Positions 43,351 through 52,351 of a stretch of DNA of 64,000 nucleotides are shown one piece after another; the first letter of the stretch is position 1; the number at the start of each line of letters is the position of its first letter. The DNA comes from Nocardia vinacea (GTDB lineage Bacteria > Actinomycetota > Actinomycetes > Mycobacteriales > Mycobacteriaceae). The stretch lies in assembly GCF_035920345.1 (NCBI RefSeq), contig NZ_CP109149.1:9362001-9426000 (forward strand). Direction: 5' to 3'. The notes below the pieces were generated by a model. The model had not been told where the DNA came from. It made no database searches and saw only the letters and a program-made list of their open reading frames with translations. Made by a program: the position numbers and the translations under genes.

Positions 43351-44094
43351 TCAGGAGAGCGTCTTGTGTGGCACTCCCACGGTCAGGCCGCCATCGATGA
43401 CGAATTCAGCGCCCGTCGAATAGGACGACTCGTCGCTGGCCAGATAGGTCACCAGGGCCGACACCTCGGACGGATCAGCGGCGCGTCCCAGTGGGATCTG
43501 CAGGAAATCCTCCGGAATACCGTCGGTCATGGGGGTGCGGATCAGCCCTGGATGGATCGAATTCACCCGAATTCCGTACTGCGCCAACTCGAGTGCGGTC
43601 GATTTGGTGAGTCCGCGGACCGCGAATTTGGTGGCGGTGTACCCGTGCAGGCCGGGGCTGCCGCGCATGCCCTCGACCGAGGAAATATTGATGACCGAAC
43701 CGCCGCCCGCCTCGATCATCGCCGGTGTGGTGGTCTGCATGCCGAGGAAGGTGCCGGTCAGATTGATATCGATGATCTTCTGCCACTCGGACAATTCGAA
43801 GTCGACGAGCAGATTGCCATTGACGATCCCGGCATTGTTCACCAGGACATTCAGCGCACCGAAGCGCTGCACTGCCTCGGCCACCGCGTCCTGCCACTGC
43901 TGCTTATCGCGCACGTCGAGATGGACATACGCGGCATCGTCGCCGATTTCCTTGGCCAGGGCCGCGCCCTCCTCGTCGAGGATGTCGCCGAGCACCACCC
44001 GCGCGTCCTCGGCCACCAGTGCCCGCGCGTGCGCGGCGCCCATGCCCCGCGCACCGCCGCTGATCAGTGCCACCTTGCCGGTCAACCGCCCCAT
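43351..44094 (-). CDS. SDR, 3-alpha/20-beta-hydroxysteroid dehydrogenase type (FabG3-like)
   Basis: A 247-residue SDR with SGGARGMG loop, NNAG, and catalytic HGYTATKFAVRG (Tyr/Lys) intact. It is close in pattern to the mycobacterial FabG3 (Rv2002) 20-beta-hydroxysteroid dehydrogenase, for example the SSYSTGAEFVIDGG end. Likely reduces steroid or fatty ketones. A KstR-like box lies 31 bp upstream of its start, in the shared gap with the MaoC gene. Confidence 0.83.
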   Translation of the reverse strand: MGRLTGKVALISGGARGMGAAHARALVAEDARVVLGDILDEEGAALAKEIGDDAAYVHLDVRDKQQWQDAVAEAVQRFGALNVLVNNAGIVNGNLLVDFELSEWQKIIDINLTGTFLGMQTTTPAMIEAGGGSVINISSVEGMRGSPGLHGYTATKFAVRGLTKSTALELAQYGIRVNSIHPGLIRTPMTDGIPEDFLQIPLGRAADPSEVSALVTYLASDESSYSTGAEFVIDGGLTVGVPHKTLS

Positions 44095-44124
44095 CGCGGC
44101 CTCCTCTCGATCCCGTCAACTTAC

Positions 44125-44138
44125 TGAAACACGTTACA
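44125..44138. promoter_or_regulatory. KstR-like box (weaker)
   Basis: TGAAACACGTTACA matches the TNNAACNNGTTNNA consensus of KstR, the cholesterol-catabolism repressor, within the divergent gap of the SDR and MaoC genes. Confidence 0.45.
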
Positions 44139-44202
44139 GATAATTGCCGGTCGAATCTCGCCTCGGTATCGACCAGCGGAACTCGGCACTACTCTGCGGT
44201 CT

Positions 44203-44661
44203 ATGGGTCAACCGACCGTATTCAGCATGGACTCACTGCGCACGGCGGCGGGTACAGATCTCGGCGTGAGCCGCTGGATCGAGGTCCCCCAGGACCGCAT
44301 CGACGCCTTCGCCGAGGCGACCGAGGACCGGCAGTGGATCCACATCGATGCCGAGCGTGCCGCCACCGGCCCGTACGGCACCACCATCGCGCACGGCTAC
44401 CTCACTCTCTCGCTGCTCCCGCCGCTGATGGCCGACCTGATCGCCATCAAGGACGCCTCGGCGCGACTCAACTACGGCCTGAACAAGGTCCGTTTCCCCG
44501 CGCCCGTGCCCGCTGGTGCCCGCATCCGCGGCCGCGCCCGGATCGTGAGTGTCGACGAGGTTCCCGGCGGCCTGCAGATCGTCATCCAGGCGACCATCGA
44601 ACGCGAAGGCGGTGATAAGCCCGCCTGCATCGCCGAATACATCGTCCGCGCCCTCGCCTGA
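44203..44661 (+). CDS. MaoC-type (R)-specific enoyl-CoA hydratase
   Basis: A 152-residue hotdog-fold hydratase. The conserved DRQWIHIDAERAA with the catalytic Asp/His and GPYGTTIAHGYLTLSLLP motif match Rv0130-type hydratases of fatty or steroid side-chain acyl-CoA. Divergent from the FabG3-like SDR. Confidence 0.86.
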   Translation: MGQPTVFSMDSLRTAAGTDLGVSRWIEVPQDRIDAFAEATEDRQWIHIDAERAATGPYGTTIAHGYLTLSLLPPLMADLIAIKDASARLNYGLNKVRFPAPVPAGARIRGRARIVSVDEVPGGLQIVIQATIEREGGDKPACIAEYIVRALA

Positions 44662-44686
44662 ATCGGGTCCTATGGCATCATCGATG

Positions 44687-44700
44687 TAGAACACGTTCTA
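44687..44700. promoter_or_regulatory. KstR box
   Basis: TAGAACACGTTCTA is a dyad of TAGAAC and GTTCTA arms, the strong form of the KstR operator. It lies 25 bp upstream of the alpha/beta hydrolase start. Confidence 0.7.
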
Positions 44701-44725
44701 ATATTTCCGCGCGAGGAGGCCGACG

Positions 44726-45691
44726 ATGACGAATCCGAATCCCGCGGTGGTGGCCATGCGGCGATTCTCCGGGCGTTCAGGGGTGCCTGATATCGCGGAG
44801 GTGCCCGGCGGACGGCTCGTCGAGCTGCCGGGACGCGGGCGCACTTACGTCGTCGATATTCCGGGCCCCGAGGGCGCACCGACCCTGATCCTGCTGCACG
44901 CCACTGCCTGCACGGGCTACCTGACCTGGTTTCCGGCGCTCGACGCGCTGGCCGAGCGTTACCGGGTGATCGTCTTCGATCAGCGCTGGCACGGCCGCGG
45001 TATCCGCTCGGAGCGGTTCTCGGTACAGGACTGTGCCGACGACGTCGTCGCGGTGGCGGACGCGCTCGGCGTCGAGCGGGCGATCCTGGCCGGATACTCC
45101 CTCGGTGGTGTCGTGGCATTGCTTGCCGCGCACCGGCATTCGGATCGGGTGAGTGGTCTGGTGCTGTGCGCGACGCCGTATCGGTTCCAGGAGAAGTTGC
45201 GCGAGCGCGCATTTCATCTGACCTTCGGCGCATTGGCCGGAGCCATCGGCCCCTATTCGTACCGCCGTGCCGCAGAGTACGTGGGTCGGTTACCCGAACT
45301 ACCGGAGCACGCCTGGGCTCCGGGAAAGCTGAATCGCTGGGCGCTCACCGAATTTCGCAGCAACAGCGGTTGGGCTATGGCGCAGGTCATCGCCGAGGTC
45401 GGCCGATTCGATGCGACCGCTTGGCTTTCCACGCTGAGGATGCCGACCGCCGTCGTGATCACGACGCGGGACCGTGCGATTCCGGTCTATCGGCAATTGG
45501 AGATGGCGACCATGATTCCCGGTGCGAGCATTCATCTGGTCAAGGCCGGTCACGCATGCTGCGTGCTCGAGGCCGACCGCTTCGTGCCGGTACTGCTGGA
45601 GGCCTGCGCCGCCGTTGCCGCAAGGCAGCAAGAGACTTCGAATGCGGCCCTGTCCGGCGGCGATGGCGAACAGGGCAGCGGTGGACATTAG
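44726..45691 (+). CDS. Alpha/beta hydrolase
   Basis: A 321-residue hydrolase. HATACTGYLTWFP oxyanion region, GYSLGG nucleophile elbow, late Asp in TTRDRAIP and His in VKAGHACC. Probably an esterase or lipase acting on a lipid or steroid ester, under KstR-type control. Its RBS GAGGAGG is strong. It converges with the WS/DGAT gene with a four-base overlap. Confidence 0.78.
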   Translation: MTNPNPAVVAMRRFSGRSGVPDIAEVPGGRLVELPGRGRTYVVDIPGPEGAPTLILLHATACTGYLTWFPALDALAERYRVIVFDQRWHGRGIRSERFSVQDCADDVVAVADALGVERAILAGYSLGGVVALLAAHRHSDRVSGLVLCATPYRFQEKLRERAFHLTFGALAGAIGPYSYRRAAEYVGRLPELPEHAWAPGKLNRWALTEFRSNSGWAMAQVIAEVGRFDATAWLSTLRMPTAVVITTRDRAIPVYRQLEMATMIPGASIHLVKAGHACCVLEADRFVPVLLEACAAVAARQQETSNAALSGGDGEQGSGGH

Positions 45692-47085
45692 CCCAGATCG
45701 CGTGCCGCGGTCAGCAATTCATCGACAACGCCGGGGACCGCATCGGCGATCGCCTGTAGGTCGGGCACCAGTTCCCGGCAGGCGATGAATCCGAAGTCCA
45801 GATCACCGTTGTTGGACAGCACGGTCACGGTCAGTCCCGCGCCGTGGAAAACCGGTCCGAACGGATACATGGCCTCGACCTGAAGGCCGAGGAAATACAA
45901 CGGCATCGGCGGGCCCGGCACATTCGACACCACCAGGTTGTGCACCACCGGATGCAGCTCGGCCAGCTTCAGCGACGAGTAGAGGCGCGCGGCCAACTGA
46001 AAGGTGTTCGGCGGAGCGTACTTCGACCAGTCCATCAAGAAATCCGCGCCGACGAATTCGTGTTCCTGCTTGGCCTCACGGTTGGCCTCGGCCACCTGCC
46101 GCAGTCGCTCCACCGGATCGGCGATATCGGTGCCGAGCTGGGAGAACAGCGAGGAGACCTTATTGATGCCCGCGGTGTGCCGGGAAGCGTCGTGCACCGA
46201 CACCGGCACCGAGGCGATCAGGGATTTGTCGGGCAGCTCGTCGTGCTTCTCCAGGTAGGTGCGCAGCACGCCCGCCACGATGGTCAGGACGACATCGTTG
46301 ACCTTCACATCGAAGGCGGTCTTGATCTCCTTGATCGCGCCGAGTTCGGTCTCGGCGCAGGCCACCACCCGGTCCGGGCTGATCGCGCCGTTGAACGGGG
46401 TTCGTGGTGCGGTCAACGGTAAAGCCATGCCCCCCTCGTTGTTTCGGCGTCGCTGCGCGAAACCGGCAACCATGCCAAGGGTTTTCGGCACCATGCCGAA
46501 CAATCCGAGCTTATTCGGCAGGTTGAGCACGGCCTCGGCCGCCAGCTTCAAATCACTCGGCTGGGCTTCGGGCTTCCACTGCTCGGCCGGTTCGGGCTCA
46601 CTGAGTCCGGGTTCCAGATCGCACAGATGCATCATCATGTTGGCGCCGGTGATGCCGTCGACGGCGGCGTGGTGGTACTTGCAGATCACCGCCACTTTGC
46701 CGTCCGTCAGGTGCTCCACCACGCTCATCTCCCACAGTGGACGGCTGCGATCCATCGGCACGCTGGCGATCTCGCCGACCAGGTCCGCGAGTTCCCGGCG
46801 TTCCAGCGGGCGCGGCGTTTCGATGCGTCGGATGTGGTGGTCCAGATCGAAATCCGGGTCTTCCACCCAGACCGGATGATCGAGGTTGAACGGCACCTCG
46901 TGGATCCGCCGCCGCATCTGCGGGATCAGCGGTAGCCTGCGGCCGAGTTCTGCTTTGAATTTTTCGAAGGTGTACTGGGTGCCCCCTGCGGTGGGATCGA
47001 GGATCAGCAGTGCGCACACGTGCAGGTGCTGGGTCCCGGTCTCGAGGTACAGGAAGCTGGCATCCAATCCGGTTAGTCGCTCCAT
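45688..47085 (-). CDS. WS/DGAT acyltransferase
   Basis: A 465-residue wax ester synthase/diacylglycerol acyltransferase. The catalytic HHAAVDG (138-144) is intact, along with PLWEM and the later NVPGPPMPLY. It makes triacylglycerol or wax esters from acyl-CoA. ATG at 47085 is preferred over a TTG six bases upstream. A perfect KstR box lies 12 bp before the start. Confidence 0.88.
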   Translation of the reverse strand: MERLTGLDASFLYLETGTQHLHVCALLILDPTAGGTQYTFEKFKAELGRRLPLIPQMRRRIHEVPFNLDHPVWVEDPDFDLDHHIRRIETPRPLERRELADLVGEIASVPMDRSRPLWEMSVVEHLTDGKVAVICKYHHAAVDGITGANMMMHLCDLEPGLSEPEPAEQWKPEAQPSDLKLAAEAVLNLPNKLGLFGMVPKTLGMVAGFAQRRRNNEGGMALPLTAPRTPFNGAISPDRVVACAETELGAIKEIKTAFDVKVNDVVLTIVAGVLRTYLEKHDELPDKSLIASVPVSVHDASRHTAGINKVSSLFSQLGTDIADPVERLRQVAEANREAKQEHEFVGADFLMDWSKYAPPNTFQLAARLYSSLKLAELHPVVHNLVVSNVPGPPMPLYFLGLQVEAMYPFGPVFHGAGLTVTVLSNNGDLDFGFIACRELVPDLQAIADAVPGVVDELLTAARDLG

Positions 47086-47096
47086 AGCCAAAGCCT

Positions 47097-47114
47097 ACTA
47101 GAACGTGTTCTAGT
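47097..47114. promoter_or_regulatory. KstR box (extended, perfect)
   Basis: ACTAGAAC-GT-GTTCTAGT is a perfect 8-bp-arm dyad, essentially the textbook KstR operator. It lies just upstream of the WS/DGAT start on the minus strand. Confidence 0.75.
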
Positions 47115-47317
47115 TTACTGCCGGAACGCGGGGATCTCGGTCACAGTGGACCGCTCTATTGTCAAGCGGGATTTCCCTGTCGCATTCACGCTGGCCAGAC
47201 ATGTATGTAACTGAGGGTTTCATATATGTGTATGATCATTGCTACGGCCATGAAGGAAGGTACGCAATGCCGCGGTCTTTCGGGCTGAGGCGCGGCGGAT
47301 GAGATCGAGGAGTATCG

Positions 47318-48220
47318 ATGAAGCTACTTCGTAGGGTGCAGCGGCGGGCGGACGTCGATCCCGGTGAGGTCGCCCTCAACGCGCGCAATGTGCGGTTCGA
47401 CTGGGCGGATACTCCCTTGCGATGGATGCCCACGGAACCCATCGCCTCGCATCTCATCAATGCGCTGAACCTGTTGCTGCCCGAGGGGGAGCGGATGTTC
47501 TGCGCCGCGTATTCCGAGGCGCTGCCCTACGTCAAGGACGAGAAACTGCGCGAGGCCATGCTCGGCTTCATCGGTCAGGAATCCATGCACGCCGAGACAC
47601 ATGACAAGGTGCTGCACGAGGTGCTCGCCGCGAACGGCATCGATCCGGAACCCTATGTGCGGCAGGCGGAATACCTGTTCCGCAAGTCGCTCGGACCCAA
47701 GGATGTCGACGGCGTCGCACAGCGGCAGGTCATGGTGGAGCGACTGGCATTCATCGCCTGCCTGGAGCATTTCTTCGCCTACCTCGGCGATTGGGTGCTC
47801 AATGCCGATCTGGAAAAGTTCGGCGCCGACCCGCGAGTGGCCGACCTGTTCCGCTGGCATGGAGCCGAGGAGGTCGAGCACCGGCACGTCGCCCACGATG
47901 TGGCCGTCTACTTCGGCGCCGGCTACGTGCGCCGGGCGGCGATCATGACGATCGTCTTCCCGATTTTCATCACGCTGGTGGTACGCGGCACCAAATTCAT
48001 GGTGCACCAGGATCCCGCACTGCCCGACCTCGGCTATCCACGCCTGATCACGCGGGTCCTCGGCTCGATGTGGCGCGGCGCGCTGCCCGGTGTGCCCTCG
48101 CTGTTGTGGAGTGCGCTGACGACGTTCAAGCCCGGCTACAACCCGGAATCCGTCGGTTCGACCGCGCAGGCGGTGGCGTATCTGGCCAAATCGCCCGCGG
48201 CCCAGGCGGTTGCGTCTTGA
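47318..48220 (+). CDS. Metal-dependent hydrolase family protein (di-iron-like)
   Basis: A 300-residue protein of the COG3687/PF10118 type. A pattern of Glu and His across four helices (FIGQESMHAETH, AFIACLEHFFAY, WHGAEEVEHRHVAHD) suggests a ferritin-like di-metal site. Annotated as metal-dependent hydrolase, but an oxygenase or desaturase-like role is possible. The following PDR-type reductase, with overlapping start, would fit the latter. Confidence 0.78.
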   Translation: MKLLRRVQRRADVDPGEVALNARNVRFDWADTPLRWMPTEPIASHLINALNLLLPEGERMFCAAYSEALPYVKDEKLREAMLGFIGQESMHAETHDKVLHEVLAANGIDPEPYVRQAEYLFRKSLGPKDVDGVAQRQVMVERLAFIACLEHFFAYLGDWVLNADLEKFGADPRVADLFRWHGAEEVEHRHVAHDVAVYFGAGYVRRAAIMTIVFPIFITLVVRGTKFMVHQDPALPDLGYPRLITRVLGSMWRGALPGVPSLLWSALTTFKPGYNPESVGSTAQAVAYLAKSPAAQAVAS

Positions 48221-49323
48221 ACTGGCGACCGATGCCGCAGCAGCGGCCGGCCGATCTGTTCGGTAAACGCGAGCAGGATCGGGCGGTGCGGGTGCTCGAC
48301 GCGGTTGCCTCGGCGCGGCTGCGGTGGACCGCGATCATCAACCGCCGGGATCTGTCACCGCGCGCCGATGATCACCGGCTTTCGCTGGTGGTGACCGGTC
48401 GACGCATCGAGGCGCACGACCAGGATGTGGTGAGCCTGCGGCTGGAATCGCCGGACGCGCGTGAACTTCCGCCGTGGCGACCGGGCGCGCATCTCGATCT
48501 GGAGTTGCCTTCGGGTCGGTTGCGGCAGTACTCGCTGTGCGGTGATCCGGCCGATACCCGCGCGTATCGGATTGCGGTGCGCCGCATTTCCGATGGCGGC
48601 GGCGGTTCGGTGGAGGTGCACGACGAGCTGCCGGTCGGATCGCGCATTGTGGTTCGTGGTCCGCGCAATGCGTTCCCGTTCGCGGTGCCCGGTCGCGGAT
48701 CGCCCGCCGCCCGTTTGCATTTCATCGCGGGCGGGATCGGGATCACGCCGATTCTGCCAATGGCGCGGTTGGCGATGCGGCTCGGGATCGACTGGTCGAT
48801 GGTGTACACCGGGCGCAATCGCGACACGATTCCGTTTCTCGACGAGATCGCTGGATTCGGGGATCGGGTCACCGTGCGCACCGATGACGAACACGGATTG
48901 CCCGACGCCGCAACGCTACTCGCTGGGGTCACCTCTGATACCGCGGTGTACTGCTGCGGCCCGGTCCCGATGACGACCGCCGTCGCGGATGCGGTACGCG
49001 AAATGCCCGGCGTCGAACTGCATTCCGAGCGATTTTCGCCACCGCCGATCGTCAACGGTGTCGCATTCGCGATCGAATTCGCCTCCACCGGTGAAGTTGT
49101 CGAGGTGGCAGCGGATGAGTCGGCGCTGGAGACGATTCTGCGGAGTCGCCCGGATCGACCGTATTCGTGTCGTCAGGGCTTCTGCCGGACCTGCAAAGTG
49201 CGGGTGCTCTCCGGTGAGCCGGAGCATCGCGAGAGCGTGCTCACCGCCGCCGAGCACGAGGCGGGAGAGATGCTCGTCTGCGTCTCGCGTTCGCGGGGTG
49301 GGCGATTGGTTTTGGACCTGTGA
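48217..49323 (+). CDS. PDR/VanB-type ferredoxin reductase
   Basis: A 368-residue reductase with an N-terminal extension of about 45 residues, then RQYSLCGDP flavin motif, GGIGITPILPM, CCGPVPM and a C-terminal 2Fe-2S domain (SCRQGFCRTC, distal Cys in MLVCVSR). I used the TTG at 48217, which overlaps the previous stop; the ATG at 48232 is the alternative. Likely electron donor of the preceding di-iron-like protein. Confidence 0.82.
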   Translation: MNWRPMPQQRPADLFGKREQDRAVRVLDAVASARLRWTAIINRRDLSPRADDHRLSLVVTGRRIEAHDQDVVSLRLESPDARELPPWRPGAHLDLELPSGRLRQYSLCGDPADTRAYRIAVRRISDGGGGSVEVHDELPVGSRIVVRGPRNAFPFAVPGRGSPAARLHFIAGGIGITPILPMARLAMRLGIDWSMVYTGRNRDTIPFLDEIAGFGDRVTVRTDDEHGLPDAATLLAGVTSDTAVYCCGPVPMTTAVADAVREMPGVELHSERFSPPPIVNGVAFAIEFASTGEVVEVAADESALETILRSRPDRPYSCRQGFCRTCKVRVLSGEPEHRESVLTAAEHEAGEMLVCVSRSRGGRLVLDL

Positions 49324-49348
49324 GTAGGAACCTCGAGGAGATACGTCA

Positions 49349-51121
49349 ATGACGACGACCGACCTGGACTCGGCCGCGACGCGGCGGATCGTGCGCAGCG
49401 GCGAATTCGATATCGCCGTCTTCGAGTACGGCGACCCGAGCGCGGAAACCATTGTGCTGGTGCATGGTTGGCCGGACACGCACCATCTCTGGAATGCGGT
49501 GGTGCCACTGCTGACCGACCGCTTCCACGTCGTCACCTACGACACCCGCGGCCACGGTGAATCCACCCGCACTCGGCGCGCCCAAGATTTCCGCCTGGAT
49601 GCGCTGGCCGGTGATTTCTTCGCCGTCGCCGACGCGGTCAGCCCGGATCGGCCGGTGCACGTCCTTGCGCACGACTGGGGTTCGGTGCAGGTGTGGGAGG
49701 CGGTGTGCGAACCGCAGGCCGCGGCCCGGGTCGCCTCGTTCACCTCGGTCTCCGGGCCGAACCTGGACCATCTCGCGAAGTGGGTGCGCGCCAGGCTGTC
49801 CCGGCCTACGCCGCGCAATCTGTGGCAGCCACTCACCCAGGCGCTGTCATCGGGATACACGGTGTTCTCCATGACACCGGGGCTCGATCAGATCTTCCGG
49901 GTTGTCGCGCACGAAAAGCGTTGGCAGCGCATCGTTTCGATCATGAACGACACCGCGCCGTCGAATATCGTGCTCGGCCCGACGTTCCGTCGCGACGCCA
50001 TAGAAGGCCTGCTCATCTACCGTGCCAATATCCTGCCGCGAATGCTCGCGCCGCGAGAGCGCCGCACCGAGGTGCCTGTGCAGTTGATCGTCGCCGGTCG
50101 CGATGTCGCGGTACGGCCCGCGGGCTATGACGATGGGCGCAAATGGGTTTCGCGGCTGTGGCGCCGCGATGTGCCCGCCGGACATTGGATGCCGTTCTCC
50201 CATCCCGAATTGCTTGCCACCGCGACCACCGAGCTCATCGACGCGGTCACTAGTGGTGTGGCGCCGCGCGGGCTGCGTCGCGCCGAAATCGGGCGCAGCC
50301 GAAAACCATTCGAGGATCAGCTCGTGGTGATCACCGGCGGCGGCAGCGGTATCGGTCGCGAGACGGGCCTGGCATTCGCGCGGCTCGGTGCGGAAATCGT
50401 GCTGTCGGATATCAATCTGGGCGCGGCCAAGGAAACGCGGGAGCTGATTGCCGCCGAAGGCGGTGTGGCGCATGCCTATCAGCTCGATGTTTCCGATGAG
50501 GAAGCGGTGCACCTGCATGCGGTCGAGGTGCTCGCCGCGCACGGCGTGCCCGACATTCTGATCAACAATGCCGGAATCGGGCAGGCCGGTGGGTTCTTCG
50601 ATACGCCGTCGGCGGAGTTCGATCGGGTCATGCGGATCAATCTCGGCGGCGTGGTCAATGGCTGCCGTGCCTTCGGTTCGCTGATGGCCGAGCGCGGACT
50701 CGGCGGACACATCGTCAACCTGTCCAGCATGGCGGCCTACAGTCCGCAGCAGGGGTTCAGCGCATACTCCACCAGTAAGTCGGCGGTATTCATGTTCTCC
50801 GACTGCCTGCGTGCGGAACTGGCCGGGCGCGGCATCTCCGTGCACACCATCTGCCCCGGCATCGTGCACACCAATATCGTTGCCACCACCAGATTTTCGG
50901 GTGTCAGCGCGGAGGAGGAGCAGCGCAAGCAGGAGCGGTACGACAAGCTGTACCAGGCGCGGCGCTACGGTCCGGAGAAGGTGGCCGCGCAGATCGTGCG
51001 CGCGGTCGAACGGGATCGCAGCATCGTGCCGGTCACCCCGGAGGCGCGGCTGCAGTACCAGCTCAACAAGTTCGCCCCGGCGGTGGTGCGGTTCTTCGCC
51101 GCACGAGTGAAGCTCACCTGA
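49349..51121 (+). CDS. ephD: Epoxide hydrolase/SDR fusion, EphD-like
   Basis: A 590-residue fusion, nearly the length of mycobacterial EphD. The first domain is an alpha/beta hydrolase with HGWPD (39-43), nucleophile Asp109 in AHDWGS and His279 in AGHWMP. The second is an SDR with TGGGSGIG (329-336) and Tyr473/Lys477 in SAYSTSK. EphD has epoxide hydrolase activity and affects mycolic acid pattern. Third gene of the metal-hydrolase/reductase operon. Confidence 0.85.
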   Translation: MTTTDLDSAATRRIVRSGEFDIAVFEYGDPSAETIVLVHGWPDTHHLWNAVVPLLTDRFHVVTYDTRGHGESTRTRRAQDFRLDALAGDFFAVADAVSPDRPVHVLAHDWGSVQVWEAVCEPQAAARVASFTSVSGPNLDHLAKWVRARLSRPTPRNLWQPLTQALSSGYTVFSMTPGLDQIFRVVAHEKRWQRIVSIMNDTAPSNIVLGPTFRRDAIEGLLIYRANILPRMLAPRERRTEVPVQLIVAGRDVAVRPAGYDDGRKWVSRLWRRDVPAGHWMPFSHPELLATATTELIDAVTSGVAPRGLRRAEIGRSRKPFEDQLVVITGGGSGIGRETGLAFARLGAEIVLSDINLGAAKETRELIAAEGGVAHAYQLDVSDEEAVHLHAVEVLAAHGVPDILINNAGIGQAGGFFDTPSAEFDRVMRINLGGVVNGCRAFGSLMAERGLGGHIVNLSSMAAYSPQQGFSAYSTSKSAVFMFSDCLRAELAGRGISVHTICPGIVHTNIVATTRFSGVSAEEEQRKQERYDKLYQARRYGPEKVAAQIVRAVERDRSIVPVTPEARLQYQLNKFAPAVVRFFAARVKLT

Positions 51122-51125
51122 GCTT

Positions 51126-51629
51126 CTAAGGTGTGCCTGCGAGGTCGGCCTCGATGGCCGCGACTCGCTCGGCGCCGATGCCCCACGGGTGCTCGACGCC
51201 CACCTTGCTGTCGAGGTCCCAGAGCACGCACGTCTCGCCGTCCATTGCGACCATCGACCACGCGACGACCGTGCGGCCGAGTTGCTCGCCCATGGACCCG
51301 TGCGAAATGCCCTTCGTTGCAACACCTTCCGGAAAGTGATGGAGGAAACGGCCGTATGCCGCGGTGCAGAATGCGGCATACATTTCCGTGCACAGAATGA
51401 ATCCGTGCCAGGCCTCGTCCACGGCATGGGACGGCATACCGATGACCTGACCGTCGCGCATGGCCGCGCCACAACAGCGCAGCCACTGGCGCAGTCCGGT
51501 TTCCACCAGTTCCCGCGGTTGCCAGGGGCTGGTTTTGAAAACCGCGTCGGGAAATTCGAGTGCGGCTACCGCCCGCTCGACATCGCTCAGGTCGATTCGG
51601 CGCTGGGGACGGTTTCGTAAGAAGGCCAC
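51126..51629 (-). CDS. Unknown protein with SHAVDEAWHGFIL motif
   Basis: A 167-residue protein. The segment MPSHAVDEAWHGFILCTEMY ... FC resembles a motif in glycine-rich-domain proteins of plants and bacteria (DEVWH-like). Several Cys and His residues (RCCGAAM, HGF, HHFPEG) could bind metal. GTG start. Divergent from two tiny Gly/Cys/His-rich membrane proteins, 89 bp away. Function unknown. Confidence 0.55.
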   Translation of the reverse strand: MAFLRNRPQRRIDLSDVERAVAALEFPDAVFKTSPWQPRELVETGLRQWLRCCGAAMRDGQVIGMPSHAVDEAWHGFILCTEMYAAFCTAAYGRFLHHFPEGVATKGISHGSMGEQLGRTVVAWSMVAMDGETCVLWDLDSKVGVEHPWGIGAERVAAIEADLAGTP

Positions 51630-51718
51630 GATTCACTCTACGGCGAAACGGTGATTGTTCGGCCAGCCGTTGCTTTTCGTGGGTTCAGTGTGGGGGAGTG
51701 TGCCTATACCATTTCGGA

Positions 51719-52081
51719 ATGGCGGTTTTCTTCGTTGTACTGCTGCTGATCATCCTCCTGGTCGGTGGTGGCATCACGGCACTGGTCGTATTTCTGATCA
51801 CGCGGTCGACCAACAGGACGGTGCAGCGTGGGCAGATGGGGTATGGGGGCTCCAGTGACTCGCCGTGGGTTTACGGGGCCGCCGGGTTCGAGTCGGGGAT
51901 GGGTTTCGATCCGGGCAGTGGTGGGGGGCATGGCCACGGTCACGGACATGATCACGGGCACGGGCATGGGCACGATGGTGGAAGCGGCAGCAGCTGTGGT
52001 GGCGGGAGTAGCAGTAGCTGCGGCGGTGGCGGGAGCAGTTGCGGTGGCGGCGGGAGCAGCTGTGGCGGTGGCGGGTCCTGA
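51719..52081 (+). CDS. Small membrane protein with His-rich and Cys/Gly-rich tail
   Basis: A 120-residue protein. One N-terminal membrane helix (about 3-28) is followed by a short linker and the alternating stretch HGHGHGHDHGHGHGHD (71-86, eight His). The tail is Gly/Ser-rich with Cys at 93, 101, 108 and 115 in CGGGGSS repeats. Not assignable to a family. The tail would be exposed and could bind metal. The next gene's ATG follows its stop immediately. Confidence 0.6.
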   Translation: MAVFFVVLLLIILLVGGGITALVVFLITRSTNRTVQRGQMGYGGSSDSPWVYGAAGFESGMGFDPGSGGGHGHGHGHDHGHGHGHDGGSGSSCGGGSSSSCGGGGSSCGGGGSSCGGGGS

Positions 52082-52351
52082 ATGCTCGCTCTGCTGCTGG
52101 TCTTCCTGATTACGGTCCTCATCATGGGTGGGATCGCCGGGTTCGTGCTGTTGGTGACCAACCTGCCGAGTCGGACGCCGCGGCGTGGGTTCGGGTGGAT
52201 CGGGGGGCCCAGTTCATCGTCCTGGGATGCCGGAGATTCAGGTGGCGGTGACTCCGGCAGTTCGGGCGGTTGCGGCGGAGGCAGTAGCGGTTGTGGCGGG
52301 GGCAGCAGCAGTGGTGGTGGCGGCGGATGTGGCGGCGGCGGCAGTTCCTGA
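52082..52351 (+). CDS. Small membrane protein with Cys/Gly-rich tail
   Basis: An 89-residue protein starting directly after the upstream TGA. N-terminal membrane helix (about 2-26), a linker with GWIGGP, then a Gly/Ser tail with Cys at 64, 71 and 83. Paralogous in layout to the previous gene but without the His stretch. Translationally coupled with it. Confidence 0.6.
   Translation: MLALLLVFLITVLIMGGIAGFVLLVTNLPSRTPRRGFGWIGGPSSSSWDAGDSGGGDSGSSGGCGGGSSGCGGGSSSGGGGGCGGGGSS

Noticed and set aside
43179..43400. Plus-strand frame of 73 codons after the small-gene array
   Set aside because: It runs across the 63-bp palindrome and into the antisense of the FabG3-like gene; no protein-like features.
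49847..51472. Minus-strand open frame of 541 codons
   Set aside because: Antisense to the EphD-like gene, whose motifs are complete; no domain in the antisense product.
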